NCBI GenBank assembly: GCA_026874595.1
Contig: CM049308.1
Coordinates: 70,218,624-70,282,623 of the forward strand
Source: Sipunculus nudus
Lineage: Eukaryota; Annelida; Sipuncula; Golfingiida; Sipunculidae
DNA: 64,000 nt
Reading direction: 5' to 3'
The notes under the pieces are model-generated. The model saw only the letters and a program-made list of their open reading frames with translations, made no database searches and was not told the origin of the DNA. Each line of letters opens with the position of its first letter. Positions within the stretch are counted from its first letter, which is position 1. The translations under genes and the position numbers were made by a program. Positions 36,114 through 47,416 of this stretch are shown piece after piece.

Positions 36114-36440
36114 CGGCCTGGCTCTAGCATTCCAGATTGTCACAATCTTAGACATAAACCCAAGATACATTTCAAGAGTTCATTGTGGAGAAAAGACTGT
36201 TAAAACATTGATGTTTACAAAATAAACGTGACAAATGTATCATTTAGATATTATTAAAGATTGGCATTTGTGTCACAGATTTTCTAGCTGTATGTCACTG
36301 TATATCTTGTTAAAATGCCTATACTGTTCAGGAAGTGTTACAGGAGAGTCAAGGGGCAGTTGAAGATCCCAACATCCTCCTTTCTCTGGCTTTGGTTCTG
36401 CTTGTTGCAGCTGCACATAATTAGTCTACAAGCAGATGTT
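36114..36440 (-). pseudogene. Upstream part of the decayed YqaJ-type gene
   Basis: On the minus strand a frame of about 45 codons includes YVQLQQAEPKPEKGGCWDLQ and then PEQYRHFNKIYSDIQLENL before a stop. It lies where the segment before the YqaJ core would be. No SWIM motif seen. It resembles a relative of the gene at 41,486, not a close copy. Confidence 0.5.
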
Positions 36441-36768
36441 TCCTTTTATTTAAATAAATTGAAGAAATAGCGTCGTGAATCATAGGCATGGGACAATATT
36501 TTCAATCAAGAGCGGGGTTCCATATAATTATAAATATGAATATTGAAGTTAATAATTTGTTTCTGACTTAATGCCCTTGGTTTTGCCAAGTATGAGAGTA
36601 TTTTTTAACCAAGCATTGCAATGCTAACAATTTTAGATGAAAAATGTACCAGACACATAACCTAGTTTATGTAAGCCTAATGATCTTTTATTCCTATTAC
36701 TTTGTATTTTAAGCGTGAAAGTACGGAAGCGTATTGCTGCCACCTGGCAAAAGGAAATAAAATTATTC

Positions 36769-36873
36769 ATGTTGTACGTACGACATACTATCTCGTACCT
36801 ACGAAATCCTATCTAATATGAATATCATATTATCTCGTACGTACGACATATTATCTCGCACGTTCGGCATAAT
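36769..36873. repeat. 21-bp minisatellite, 5 units, CGTACGTACG core
   Basis: Five consecutive 21-bp units of the form ATCTCGTACGTACGACATATT start at 36,769, 36,790, 36,811, 36,832 and 36,853. The core CGTACGTACG is self-complementary. Confidence 0.9.
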
Positions 36874-38532
36874 AAATTTGACGGATTTGATTCACAGACT
36901 GCACAACAGGACAACTGATATATGTATAAGCAATATAAATATGTTAAATAATGAATGTCTAAATCTCCTTGCAAACTGCTGGAACAACTTTGAAACGAAA
37001 ACTACTCTCATATATAAATAAATACTTAAATTATATAATTATGCAATAACTATTATTTATTACTGTCTTTTAACAGTGGAAATGCATGTAACAGGTATTA
37101 ACACTCGCTTTCGAAATATGCAAGTCTATGCATTGTTCTATGTGACTTAACCATTTTTAATTATCAATTTTGGCTCTCGATTGATTCATTTTTGTAAACA
37201 TACCATGTGAGGTACACATTCAATACAGTTTGGGGTGATAAATAACCAAAGCTTCATTGCTGAAGCTGTTTTTTTTTCACGATCTTTAACGTCTTATGAA
37301 CCGGCCTGTCACAGATAAAGCGCACGTCGATAAGTGAGAGTTTTTCATATTTTATTTTTATGTTGTTCAAAACGACAATTATACAAAGCCCATTAAATGA
37401 ACACCTGAATCACATATAAGATCTTATACTTTTTCGCACATCAGACCGATCGAGGTGTAGGTTTCACCACCACTTCAGCCTAACATATGAGGAAAAGACA
37501 TCAATTAGAATTTTATATTTTCCCGCAAATCTGAACGTTCAATGTGTAGGTTTACCCTCACTTCACCATAATATATGAGGGAAAAAATCAATTAGAATTT
37601 CATATTTTTCTGTAACATATTAATCGCACGTCCATGAGTGAGAGTTTTTAAAATATTTTCTATCACGTTGTTCAAAATGAAAATTATACAAACCCCATTA
37701 ATTGGCGTGTTGAATTCATATCAATGGCTGTATATGCATTAAATATTTCAAACGATCCACTTTACTGTGCATTATATAATAAACGTAGTTAAAGACAGAT
37801 CAATTGTGAATATTAGAAACCAGCCAAATTCTCAAACACCTAAAATTAGGCTATTTGGTAGCTGTACCTCTTGTCCGAACTTGCTTTCTCCGAAACGTAG
37901 TTTCAATTCAGCAAAAGCAAAATTTCATATTGACATTTTGACAGGCTTACTATTATTACATCAAACGCTGCCAACAGAATTAATCACCCATCTAAAAATG
38001 AAAGTTCTGTATGTGACATTCAGATAATGATTTGATAAATTAAGCTTCCTTGAATATTTCAGAAATCTGGACACAACAAACAATGATAAATCGAAAATCA
38101 ATTATATATATAAATATATATATATATATTTATTTTAATGATAATAGGCCTATTATTAGTTTTTTTAATAATGTATAACATAGCCATAGTCCAAAATATA
38201 GACTATAATTAGAATGCACGCAAGTATTTATAGAGTAAAGGAAATAAATTCGTTACTGCTGTGAATTAATAATTCTGCCAGATAAATTTTATAAAAATAA
38301 TTTAATACAAAAGCAGTACTTTAAACCCCCTTCCTTTTATTATATAACGGGCACTGTTTTCACGTTGAGCCGCGAGTCACATGGCATCACTTGGTTAACA
38401 AGCAACCGAGGTAAGTTATGTAACTGATTACCGTGTCGAACTGTCAGTATTACTCATCGTCATTCACGAAAAAGTGAAAATTATATAAGATATGATTTGA
38501 AAGATAATGTAAATAGTGTTAATTAAACTTAC
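36874..38532. other. No gene seen
   Basis: AT-rich. Two diverged direct repeats of about 110-240 bp share GCACGTC-GATAAGTGAGAGTTTT (37,321) and GCACGTCCATGAGTGAGAGT (37,627). A short TA-rich tract lies at 38,105-38,130. Confidence 0.5.
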
Positions 38533-38798
38533 CCTACTATATCTGGCTCATTTTTTCTGTCGTCCTCTAGCTCGAACTGAAGATTGTGAGGCTTCCAGCC
38601 TTCCGCATGGAGCACCACGCAGCACCGGGCTGTTACTCTGACGGCATCGCTTCCGATGTTTTCCCGATATTTTGATATCATGCACAAATATCTGAGAGCC
38701 TTTCTTTTAAGTGTTCTTAAAGATGAGTTTCCTCGTGAAAAAACGAAAATGATATTTTTTTCAGAGATATGTACAAGAGAGTCTCCGGGCGCCGCCAT
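38533..38798 (-). CDS. Unidentified first exon, strong start context and consensus donor
   Basis: On the minus strand ATGGCGGCGCCC begins an 88-codon frame ending in phase 2 at a perfect GTAAGT donor. The product starts MAAPGDSLVHISEKNIIFVF and includes LKRKALRYLCMISKYREN. The local GC and CpG content is much higher than the surroundings, as in a promoter/first exon. I do not recognise the domain. A next exon could lie toward 36,440, where the YqaJ remnant is on the same strand, so it may be the N-terminus of that transposon gene (inference). It may equally belong to another transposon or a host gene. Confidence 0.5.
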
Positions 38799-38899
38799 GT
38801 TATCGTTGACTGAGAACATGAGCCCGCTTGTACACAAATGTTGGGCTTAGCAACCGTCGTCAAGGGGTTTCTCTTTCAATATCCTGCAAGCGCTCGACC

Positions 38900-39423
38900 T
38901 ATGGTCGTCCAGTTTGTTTGTTTGCAAGTACCCTCCTGGGCACCATTTTGGAGCAATCGATCTGAAACTAACAGGGTTGATTGAAAGTCAAAAGGCCTGG
39001 TAACCTTTTGTTTTTGGTCATCATAGATCAAAGGTCAAGGTCATCGAAAAACTTCGAATTATTATTTTCATCATAACTTCGTTCATATTGGTCCTCTCTT
39101 CATATACATAGGATTATTTTCTTCCTCTGCGTCTTCTCAATAAAAAAATCTGGTCATCTTCTCCCAGTTTTGTGTCACTTTGTCAGTATGTCCGTCTGTC
39201 TGTCATTTGTCCTCAATTTCGCCTTCTGGCTGGTTCTTGTTTCTTACATATAGCATTCTACAGTCCACAGTTTTGCACGAATCCTTTTTAAACGATACAA
39301 CTTATGTCACAGGCTGTATCAAAGGCGATTTAAGTTTTGGAAAATAGCCGCTAGAGGCGCTGTACATGAAACACTACAACATATCATCTATTGGCCATAT
39401 CTCCAAAACTATAAAGGTGGTTT
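38900..39423. repeat. Dispersed repeat, empty-site relative of the TRIM 2 locus
   Basis: The part at 39,160-39,310 (TGTCATTTGTCCTC, GGCTGGTTCTTGTTTCTTAC, CAGTCCACAGTTTTG) corresponds to 40,060-40,146 joined to 40,600-40,640 with the TRIM removed. Confidence 0.65.
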
Positions 39424-39997
39424 TCCATAAGAGCGTTGTACGTATCCGTAGTCCGCATGCGAAGTCCGTATGCGTAATCCGTATCCGCAAAGTTCGTTTA
39501 CCATAAGTACGTTTATGCGTAGTCCGTACTCCGTATTGATACGTGCTCGATAGCTGAAGTTTTTCTTTTTTAGCAAGCTATTTAACCATTATAGATTGTA
39601 CATTTGTATATATTAGCATCAAAAATTAAAATTATAAAATTAAAATAATAAAATTATTAAAAGGTCGTGATAAGTAATATTTTATAGCGACAGTGATGTT
39701 TACGCTTCAATCATATAAAAAACATGTTGTTTGTGATAAAGAAAAGAAACAAAATTCAGCCTAAGGCCATTATGCTTGGTTTCCGGAAAACTGATGCCAG
39801 AAATGACATTTATACCAGTTTGACATAGAGACTGTGCATACAGCACGGCCTGAATGGAAAAACTCTATGCTAAACCTGAAATCGACACGATGATTGGTAT
39901 GCGTAGTGCGCAAAAATCGCTCCCGGCAGCGTGCGGATACGGACTACGCATGCGGACTAAGCAAACGCACTATGCATGCGGATGAATGGAAACGGCC
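39424..39997. mobile_element. Non-autonomous DNA transposon with CATGCG-rich subterminal repeats
   Basis: The left end reads TTTTCCATAAGAGCG, then repeats of TCCGTAGTCCGCATGCG. The right end on the minus strand reads GGGCCGTTTCCATTCATCCG, then TAGTCCGCATGCGTAGTCCG. Imperfect terminal inversions with matching subterminal repeats and a non-coding AT-rich centre fit a MITE-like element of about 570 bp. The superfamily is uncertain. Confidence 0.6.
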
Positions 39998-40146
39998 CAG
40001 TTAAAAGTCTACAAAGCGTTTTTTGCTCATTTTCTTTCTCTGTGTCTTTTCCTTAACATTCTTCTGTCATCTTTTCTCGACTTTGTGTCTCTCAGTTGTC
40101 CTCCATTATTCCTTCTTCCTGGTTCTTGTATTTTACATATTGTATT

Positions 40147-40599
40147 TGTTAAGAAGACAAATTGTTCAGGGGAAAATATATTGGGCTGATCCGGGATTCG
40201 AACCCATGTCGGTGGCGCACATGTCCGGTGTTCCAAGCGCTTTGCTAGAAAAGCACGCTAAAATAAGCGAGACAGTTCGATCCGCTTTTATGTCACCCGC
40301 TTACACCCAACCCCTTATTAAGAGACTTCTGCTATTAGACCAATACTATCCCAGGGGTCACACCATCGGTGAACTAGATTGCGGTAATTGACCAATATTT
40401 CCCGGGCCACAAAGTTTGCCGTCACTTTGGACGAGCCTCCATTTGTTACGAAGACAATTTGCTCAGGGAAAAATATTGGGCCGATCAGGGATTCGAACCC
40501 ATGTCGGTGGCGCACATGTCCGGCGTTCCAAACGCTTCGCTAGAAAAGCAAGCTTCACTGGCGAGACAGTTCGGTCCGCTTTTATGTCAGCCCGTAACA
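40147..40599 (-). mobile_element. TRIM-like miniature LTR element with tRNA-like LTRs, copy 2
   Basis: The LTRs lie at 40,147-40,306 and 40,444-40,599, with a 137-bp interior. On the minus strand the primer-site segment is TGGAGGCTCGTCC (one mismatch to the tRNA-Pro type) next to the 5' LTR, and the polypurine segment is AATAAGGGGTTGGG. Both LTRs keep the B-box GGGTTCGAATCCC and an A-box-like segment. The flanks are TATT (40,143-40,146) and CATT (40,600-40,603). The related repeat at 39,240-39,270 shows the uninterrupted site, confirming the borders. The right LTR is closer to copy 1 than the decayed left one. Confidence 0.85.
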
Positions 40600-40603
40600 C
40601 ATT

Positions 40604-41024
40604 CCACAGGCCACAGTTTTAGAGCAATCCTTTTGATACTAGGACATTGTATGCCTTGCACTTATGTCTCAGTGGCTTCATTGACAACTGATGAACTTAA
40701 ACGATTACTGTTGGCCTTTCGTCCGGTCATTCTGTCAGGGTTAATATACAAATTCCATTAAAAAGTTCCCATGGTCTAACTTTTAGGTATTTTCTGTAAC
40801 CTTTTTAAATATAAAAGAAATCAGATGCATATTATAATAAAATATTGAATCCTGGAGATCCATATCCCTGTTTAATAAGCATGTACAGGTATGAACCTTC
40901 AACGGTAGTTAACTGCATGCGTTCTATTGATTGTATGCTTTTTCAGGCTACATGAATCTTGATGTTTATAGCAAAAATCCTATAACCACTGAAACAAACA
41001 CCGTTATGGCTTAGCTAAGTTACT
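40604..41024. other. No gene seen
   Basis: Rest of the repeat hosting the TRIM, then AT-rich sequence. Confidence 0.5.
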
Positions 41025-41290
41025 GAAACTGACACGTTCGTACCAATCCTGTGATCATTGATCGATGTCATAGCAGATACTTGTCAGTCGATGTACCTGG
41101 CCGACCGTGACTTTAGAACGTGTACCCAGGAAAGGAATAGCAGGTTGTTCACAGTAAACACTATGTCCAACATGGCAACGACACCGGAATTAACAATGTG
41201 AGACGTTAAAGCGACCGATAGAACATAATATATTCTGATAGTTCCAAATTTCAAACCAATGTTCCAATAAAGATTTATCAGGGAGTTGCT
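41025..41290 (+). repeat. Segmental duplication C, copy 2
   Basis: Matches 34,010-34,270. It lies 60 bp left of the large transposon, so the transposon landed within or next to inhibitor-locus duplicate DNA. Confidence 0.75.
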
Positions 41291-41350
41291 TGATTTAGAT
41301 TAAATACCATCCTATCATACAATCTCAAACCTACACATACTCTATATTTA

Positions 41351-41460
41351 TCACCCCAACTGCACATGTAGTCACCTGATACAAGGGCAAATTGGGGAAT
41401 TCACTAATTTATGCATACGTCACTCGCGCATGCGCGGAACCGCTTCCGGCGGGCAAAAGC
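41351..41460 (+). repeat. Left terminal inverted repeat of the ISL2EU-type element
   Basis: It matches the right end in inverse orientation over its outer about 40 bp (one mismatch, GATACAAGG/GATGCAAGG) and its inner about 55 bp from AATTTATGCATACGTCACTC to GGCGGGCAAAAGC (one mismatch). A diverged 15-20 bp stretch lies between. Confidence 0.9.
41416..41449 (+). promoter_or_regulatory. Inverted-repeat promoter: CRE, NRF1-like and ETS motifs (left)
   Basis: TACGTCA (41,416-41,422), CGCGCATGCGCG (41,425-41,436, NRF1-type palindrome) and CTTCCGG (41,443-41,449, ETS) lie 37-70 bp upstream of the SWIM-YqaJ start codon. The same trio is conserved in the right repeat. The layout resembles TATA-less promoters; transcription factor use is inferred. 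Confidence 0.65.
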
Positions 41461-41485
41461 CATTCTGAATCCAATGTAAACAACC

Positions 41486-42392
41486 ATGGCCTACCAGGAA
41501 AGAGACCTGAAAAAAGATTTGGAGGGCATAGCCAGGTCCCTGAATTATGGAAAAGAATGTTGTAAGAGGCTGACTCGAACGGATTTAATCAAATGCATTA
41601 TGGACAAACGCCCCTGTGGTTTAACAGAGGGAGCGACATGCGACAGCGGCATCAGGACAGCTGATCAACCGATTGTAAACATTGACATGTGCGAGACTCC
41701 CCTGTCATTTGATGACAGTGAGCTTAATTACGTGTCTCTAACATATAACAATTTGTACCTGGTACCAAGAATCAGATTCCTAGACATTTATACTCACTTC
41801 CGTGGAACAGAAAAGGGGACATTTAAAGCATTTGACCGGGCGGTGAAGCACACGGCGGCAGGAGATGTCAGTGACATTTGTGTTTCCGTGGTAAGTGATG
41901 TAAACAAAACTTCAAAAGATCAAATTTACAAAAGCATATGCAAAATTCATGGATTAAAAAAAAAGAAAAACACACATTTAAGGGATATTTGAAAAATGGG
42001 CATGTTAATCAGTGCATATATGTAAGTAACATAATTATAATAATAATTATCATGTTATGTATATATTATTAGCATGTTCACTCAATATCATAGTACTGAA
42101 AATAAATGTCAATTTTTTAATTATGGATTGTACGAATTGAAATCCTTATTTTCTAAAAATTTAATTTTGGTTGAATAAAAAATTAGTTACAATAACATTT
42201 AACTCATTAATGGTTTTTGAGCTAAATTGGTAAGAAATTTTAAATTAAGGATTGAGTATGACTGATATTTTTTTGCTAAAAAAATATGTGGGGGGGGGGG
42301 GGGTTCACGTGTAATTTATAGATTTTTGCTCAGGTAATGTGAATGAAATATTGAGTCATAAATGTTTAATAATCTGGAAAAATTGTGAAGAT

Positions 42393-42482
<90 letters not shown>

Positions 42483-43868
42483 GGTTGGGCAAAACCTGGG
42501 ATTTAAGCATAAAGCCCAGCCCAGTTGGTTTTCTTGGGTAAACCTGGTTTTTATGGGTTTTACCTGTTTTATGGGCAATATGATATCAATCTGAAATTGA
42601 ATATGATTATATGCAGTGGTAAATATGATTATGTGCTTTATATATTTGTTAATATAAAGCAATATCAATAGCATTGTCTGATATATAATACTTAATACAT
42701 AACACATTTAATTATGATACACTTAACTGAAAAAAATGAGAAAAAAATGTGAGTCTTTAGACACATTGTAAACATAGAGTACTCATACCATTGCCCATCA
42801 GTTCACTTTTTTTTCAGGACTTTTTCATTGAAACTTTGAAAGTGGATTGCTTTGTGGATGTAAAGTCAAACTGATGTAGAAGTGGCTTCTGGCTACCAGA
42901 AACTGGCTACTAGAAATCATTTTGATAATTTTATTTTGGATATTTTTTCAGTGCATACTTAAAATGTAGCATGGTTAGCAAGTCTTTTACACTAACTTCA
43001 TTTACTCAGTTAATTATAGATATTGTATCAACTTTTTTTCACATGTAAGTATAAAAAATTAAAAAAAAAACATCTATATACGGAACTTCTTAGATACATA
43101 ATTCAGTAATCATCTCATCATATGGGATAATACCACAATTCCACTCTGAAGAAAATGATGATCAAGCACAAGTTGACTGATATTCACTTAACATTTCTTT
43201 GCTGATTCAGCCACCTATCTTGTGCAGTGCACACCCCAGCCACAGCCTCTATTGTTTCTTACCAGTATTTATGGGCAGGCTAAAAGAGGTCTTGTGCAGT
43301 TTAAACTGTTAACAAATGCCTAGATGTAGATATCAGTTAGTCAAGTGATGGTTGGGAAGGGGATTTCTCAGAAACCTTGATACAATTAAAATCTCCTGTC
43401 AGGCTGTCATGACTGGCTAGCCTTGATGTTTCTACTTTGTCAATTCACTTTGTCTAGTCATTTGTGCTGAATAGCACAGCAATGCACATTATTAAATTAA
43501 TACACACTGACTGGGAAAAAGAAGGCTTTCAAGATTATGAATTCTATAGGGCTCTGATAAGGAACTCTTAATTGAAAAACTGATGACACTGTTCATTTAA
43601 ATTCACTTTTTTGGACAGTTATTGACTTGATTCTTTACAATTCAATCACATGTAAACAGTAATACTAATATGTTAATATATGACAGGATTTCCTAATATT
43701 ACACTACTTTGTACTTTGGAAATCATATATAAACACAAAAAGTTTCAGAAAAGTCCATATTATATTGCCCATAAAACCTACATATGAGTTTTAACACTTA
43801 TTTTCAGCCCGGGTAATAAAGAGTATTACCCACTTAGGTTTACCTGCCTGGGTATTACGCGTCCAACC

Positions 43869-43913
<45 letters not shown>

Positions 43914-46900
43914 AGATGATTGATTGAAAATTAATTTTTTTGCAGGTGAATGATATAGTATATGCTCGGTGTAGATGTATTGCTTCACAGAAGAGTAAAA
44001 GATACACATGCTTTGTTGCTGTGAGAAACAATGGAGCAATACTTGCTGCAACATGTGACTGCCCAATTGGGTAAGCAATGATTTTTTGTCTACATCAATA
44101 AAAAATGTCAGTTTTCAAGTGTAAAACAAGAGAAGTTAATTTAGTTGATGTAATAAACATTGATAACAATTAAAAGTACTGTTGTGACATATCAATGAGA
44201 TTCAATGTAAAAATAAGTTAATTAACATGAATAAAAATATGAAATGTCATATGAAATTAGCATACATTTATGTTTTGTTAGTTATAGCAATTTAACTTAA
44301 AACATGTCAAGAGTAATATATTTCATATTACCCAAACTCATTATTAGTTGTAAAAGTTCACATATATGTCATTCCCCACATATGTAAATTATAAAAACAC
44401 ATGTTAAATCTATGCATGTTAATGTTTATGCATGAATTTAATGCATAAAAACTTAAAATTTGTTTATTGATCTGTTACAACAACTTATGTATAATTTGGA
44501 TAATTTTTAGTGGTTTGTGAAAAAAATTGTACTTTGAACATTTACATAATAAACACTTTATAATAATTTTATTCAACATTTGTTAATTTCAGTCTTGCCC
44601 AACACTGTAGCCACATTGGGGCAATGTTGTTTTCACTTGAAGAGTGCAAAAGGAGTGGAAGCATTTCACGGACCTCAAAATCTAGCCAGTGGAACATTCC
44701 CAGAGCAATGAAACTGGAGCCACAACAACTTCTTAACATTGAAGTTACTTCTCCTAAGTACAGAAAAGGTATCAAAAGTTAATTACAGTATTCATTTTTC
44801 AAAGACCTAATTAAAATATCAAACCGTAAACCCTCGTTCAGTTTTAAAGGGAACTTCCTTTCCCTTTTATCTTGAACTTCATTTAGACTCAAAAACTGTG
44901 TTATCTCTGTACTTGATATGTTAATTTAAACAGAGTTGCAAGGGACTCAATTTGCAGCAAACTAAAATTAAGGATCATAAATATTTACTTTTTATGCTTG
45001 AATGAAACTATCCATTCATATCCCCAGTTTTGTGCATACAGTATTAACTTATGATAGTATTATTATTATTTATTTTTGACATTTATTTTCGTTCAGCAAT
45101 ATGTACTCTGTATTGTAACTATTTTCAGTTAGTAAAGACACAGAATCAAATCCAACCACTACAACCTTTGTTCCCAGAGCACCAGCACACAGGGATCAAC
45201 CAGATAACCATTACATGACTGCTGTGCAAGAGCTAATAGGCGCATGTGGTGAACTAGCTATTGGACATCTGTGGGGAATTCATCCTCAGCCTCCAGATGC
45301 TGCCCTGGAAATCACTGTTTCAACCTGCACAGCACCTGATGATATGCACACCCTTATAATTGAGTCAGGTAAATACTGTTAATTATATTCCCCATCCATG
45401 AAACGTAGATATATAACTTTGCAAACATTTACACATTCATTTTAAACATTATACACATTTGATTTGATACCAAACAAAAAAGTATTAAGGTGAGTACCGG
45501 GTAATTAGCCTGAACTGCCCAAGTTGATCAGACAATCATGGTAAGTGGTAATTTATTGGATCAGTGTCTTGTGCTATGTAGCATTTCAAAAGATAGGGGC
45601 ATTAAGACATGGCCTATTTTAAAGGTGGTGTTACCAAAGTCTGGCCATACTTTGGCATCTCTGATGCCTAATTTAGATTTAAAGAGATCTCACATGATGA
45701 AACATTCCATTCATGACATAGCACATGCCCCTGTGATTCAGTGGATACATGTATTGTAGTTAAAAAATACATTGTACTATGGGAAACTCAGTCTCTAAGG
45801 GAATTTTGTAAAAAGTGACCCATGGGTCATGACCCACAGCCAACAAAATGTCCTTGCACAGGAAACTAATTAAGATAATATAGGTGGCATCATCATTCAT
45901 GCATATTATCTTATGTTCATCAAGACCCATAACCACACCAAATTTGATGACCATCCAACCAGCCTTTCCTGAGCTAATAAAAAGGAACAGTTAGCAGCTT
46001 TAATTGATGTAGTATTTTCATTAAAAAGTTTAATAATGTTGAAATACATACCATTCTTTGCCTAAATTTTATAAAAAAAATAATAGAAAGTTTGCAATTT
46101 TGTTCATTTGTTCATTAACATTCATCATTTTGTTATACATATCATAAAATTATATTATTTAAATTGTGAGGAAATTTGGCACACTTATCAAATTCATCAT
46201 ACTACTATAGGTCACACACCACCAGAAATAATAATGAGGCCGATAACAGCAGAAGTTCAAGAAAAGGTGTTCAATGGGACAAAAGGTCAAAGCAGAAACC
46301 CAATGTGGCAGCAACTTAGGAAGGGCCGCCTTACCAGTTCCCTGTTTGGAGACATAATGAAGTGTCACAGCATGCCTTCCAAGACCTTGATGAAGAGTAT
46401 AATGGGTATCAGGTACATCCCAATTACTCATATTTGATAATAACATTTACTGCTTGGTAAAATTAATATGAATTAAACACAGGTTAAATAATTACATTTG
46501 TGTTTTATATATTCCACTTAGTTGATATATTAAATAGTATTTTAAACCAAAATTCATGAGCATTTAATAATTTATTGTTTCTTGTGAAGCTGACTGAAAG
46601 TCATCTGAGCTAAAGCAGTTACTCTTTATCCATTGTATGTACATCCGTCCATTAACAGGGCACAAATCTTAATGGTAAGGCCAAGGAAATCCTCAATTAC
46701 ATACAGACAATTTAGGGTATTTTTTCTTGGAAACCTAAAATAGATCACTGTTACCTATTTATGTGATACAGCCTTCAATGTCAGATTCAGCTAATCACCA
46801 TGGGCCAATAGTTATGATAAATATGAGGTTAACAACATAATTAACATGAAAAAATTTTAATAATTTGTATTAATTTCATAACAGTGAAATATGAGGATTG

Positions 46901-47411
46901 TATTTTTTCCTGTTTTTCTGTTTGAAGCAAATCATACGGCCAAGCTATAGAATGGGGGAAGGAACATGAAGCCCATGCCCTGGCTGAGTATCAAGAACTC
47001 CTTGGGGTTAAAGTTGATGCTTGTGGGTTGTGTTTACACAACACATATCCATACATTGGAACAAGTCCAGATGGAGTTACAGTGGATGTTGTTGTTGAGG
47101 TGAAATGTCCCTACACAGGAAGGGACAAAACTGTTCAAGAACTTGTGGAAAGTGGCTACCCTCATATTGATATAAATGATGATGGGAGCCTAGAGCTAAG
47201 GAAAACATCTGGTTACTATTACCAGGTAACAGGGCAAATGGCATTGATGGGCTGCAACATGTGTCATATGATTGTATGGACTCCACAGGATATGGAGATC
47301 ATTTCAGTTGCTTTTGATCCTCAACTGTGGAAGGAAGAAATGTTGCCAAAATTAGTTTCCTTCTATGAGACCTTTATTGTCCCTGAAATTGTTTTACCAA
47401 AGTTTAAGTGA
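41486..47411 (+). CDS. SWIM zinc finger-YqaJ exonuclease protein of the transposon (6 exons)
   Basis: Exons: 41,486-41,890, 43,946-44,070, 44,593-44,768, 45,129-45,368, 46,211-46,412, 46,928-47,411. All introns are GT-AG and phases agree (0, 2, 1, 1, 2), giving an intact 543-residue protein. A SWIM-type motif lies at C172-D-C174...C182-S-H184, split by intron 2. The C-terminal exon carries the YqaJ/lambda-exonuclease core: WGKEHE (392-397), GTSPDG with D431, and EVKCPY with E440 and K442, the metal-binding residues of the PD-(D/E)XK fold. It is the transposon's accessory nuclease; its role in transposition is not established. Intron 1 hosts a hAT-like insert. The N-terminal 135 residues are unrecognised. 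The stop TGA overlaps an AATAAA at 47,411-47,416. Confidence 0.9.
42391..42479. repeat. (TA)n microsatellite
   Basis: TA run directly left of the hAT-like element; a second TA run (43,872-43,911) follows its right end. Confidence 0.95.
42480..43871. mobile_element. Non-autonomous hAT-like element in intron 1 of the YqaJ gene
   Basis: The left end is CAGGGTTGGGCAAAACCTGG; the right end on the minus strand is CAGGGTTGGACGCG. Both are embedded in (TA)n, so ATATATAT flanks both sides. At 1,392 bp it has no transposase frame. It shares the CAGGGTTGG terminus with the element at 6,695. Confidence 0.7.
45815..45900. repeat. Dispersed repeat with CCATGGGTCATGAC core, copy 3
   Basis: Same block order as 12,100-12,175. 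It lies in intron 4 of the YqaJ gene. Confidence 0.65.
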
Positions 47412-47416
47412 ATAAA
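47411..47416 (+). terminator. Polyadenylation signal overlapping the stop codon
   Basis: AATAAA shares its first base with the TGA stop of the YqaJ gene. If used, the 3' UTR would be only about 15-30 nt. Confidence 0.4.

Noticed and set aside
46159-46446. Minus-strand frame opposite YqaJ exon 5
   Set aside because: Shadow of a phase-consistent exon on the + strand.
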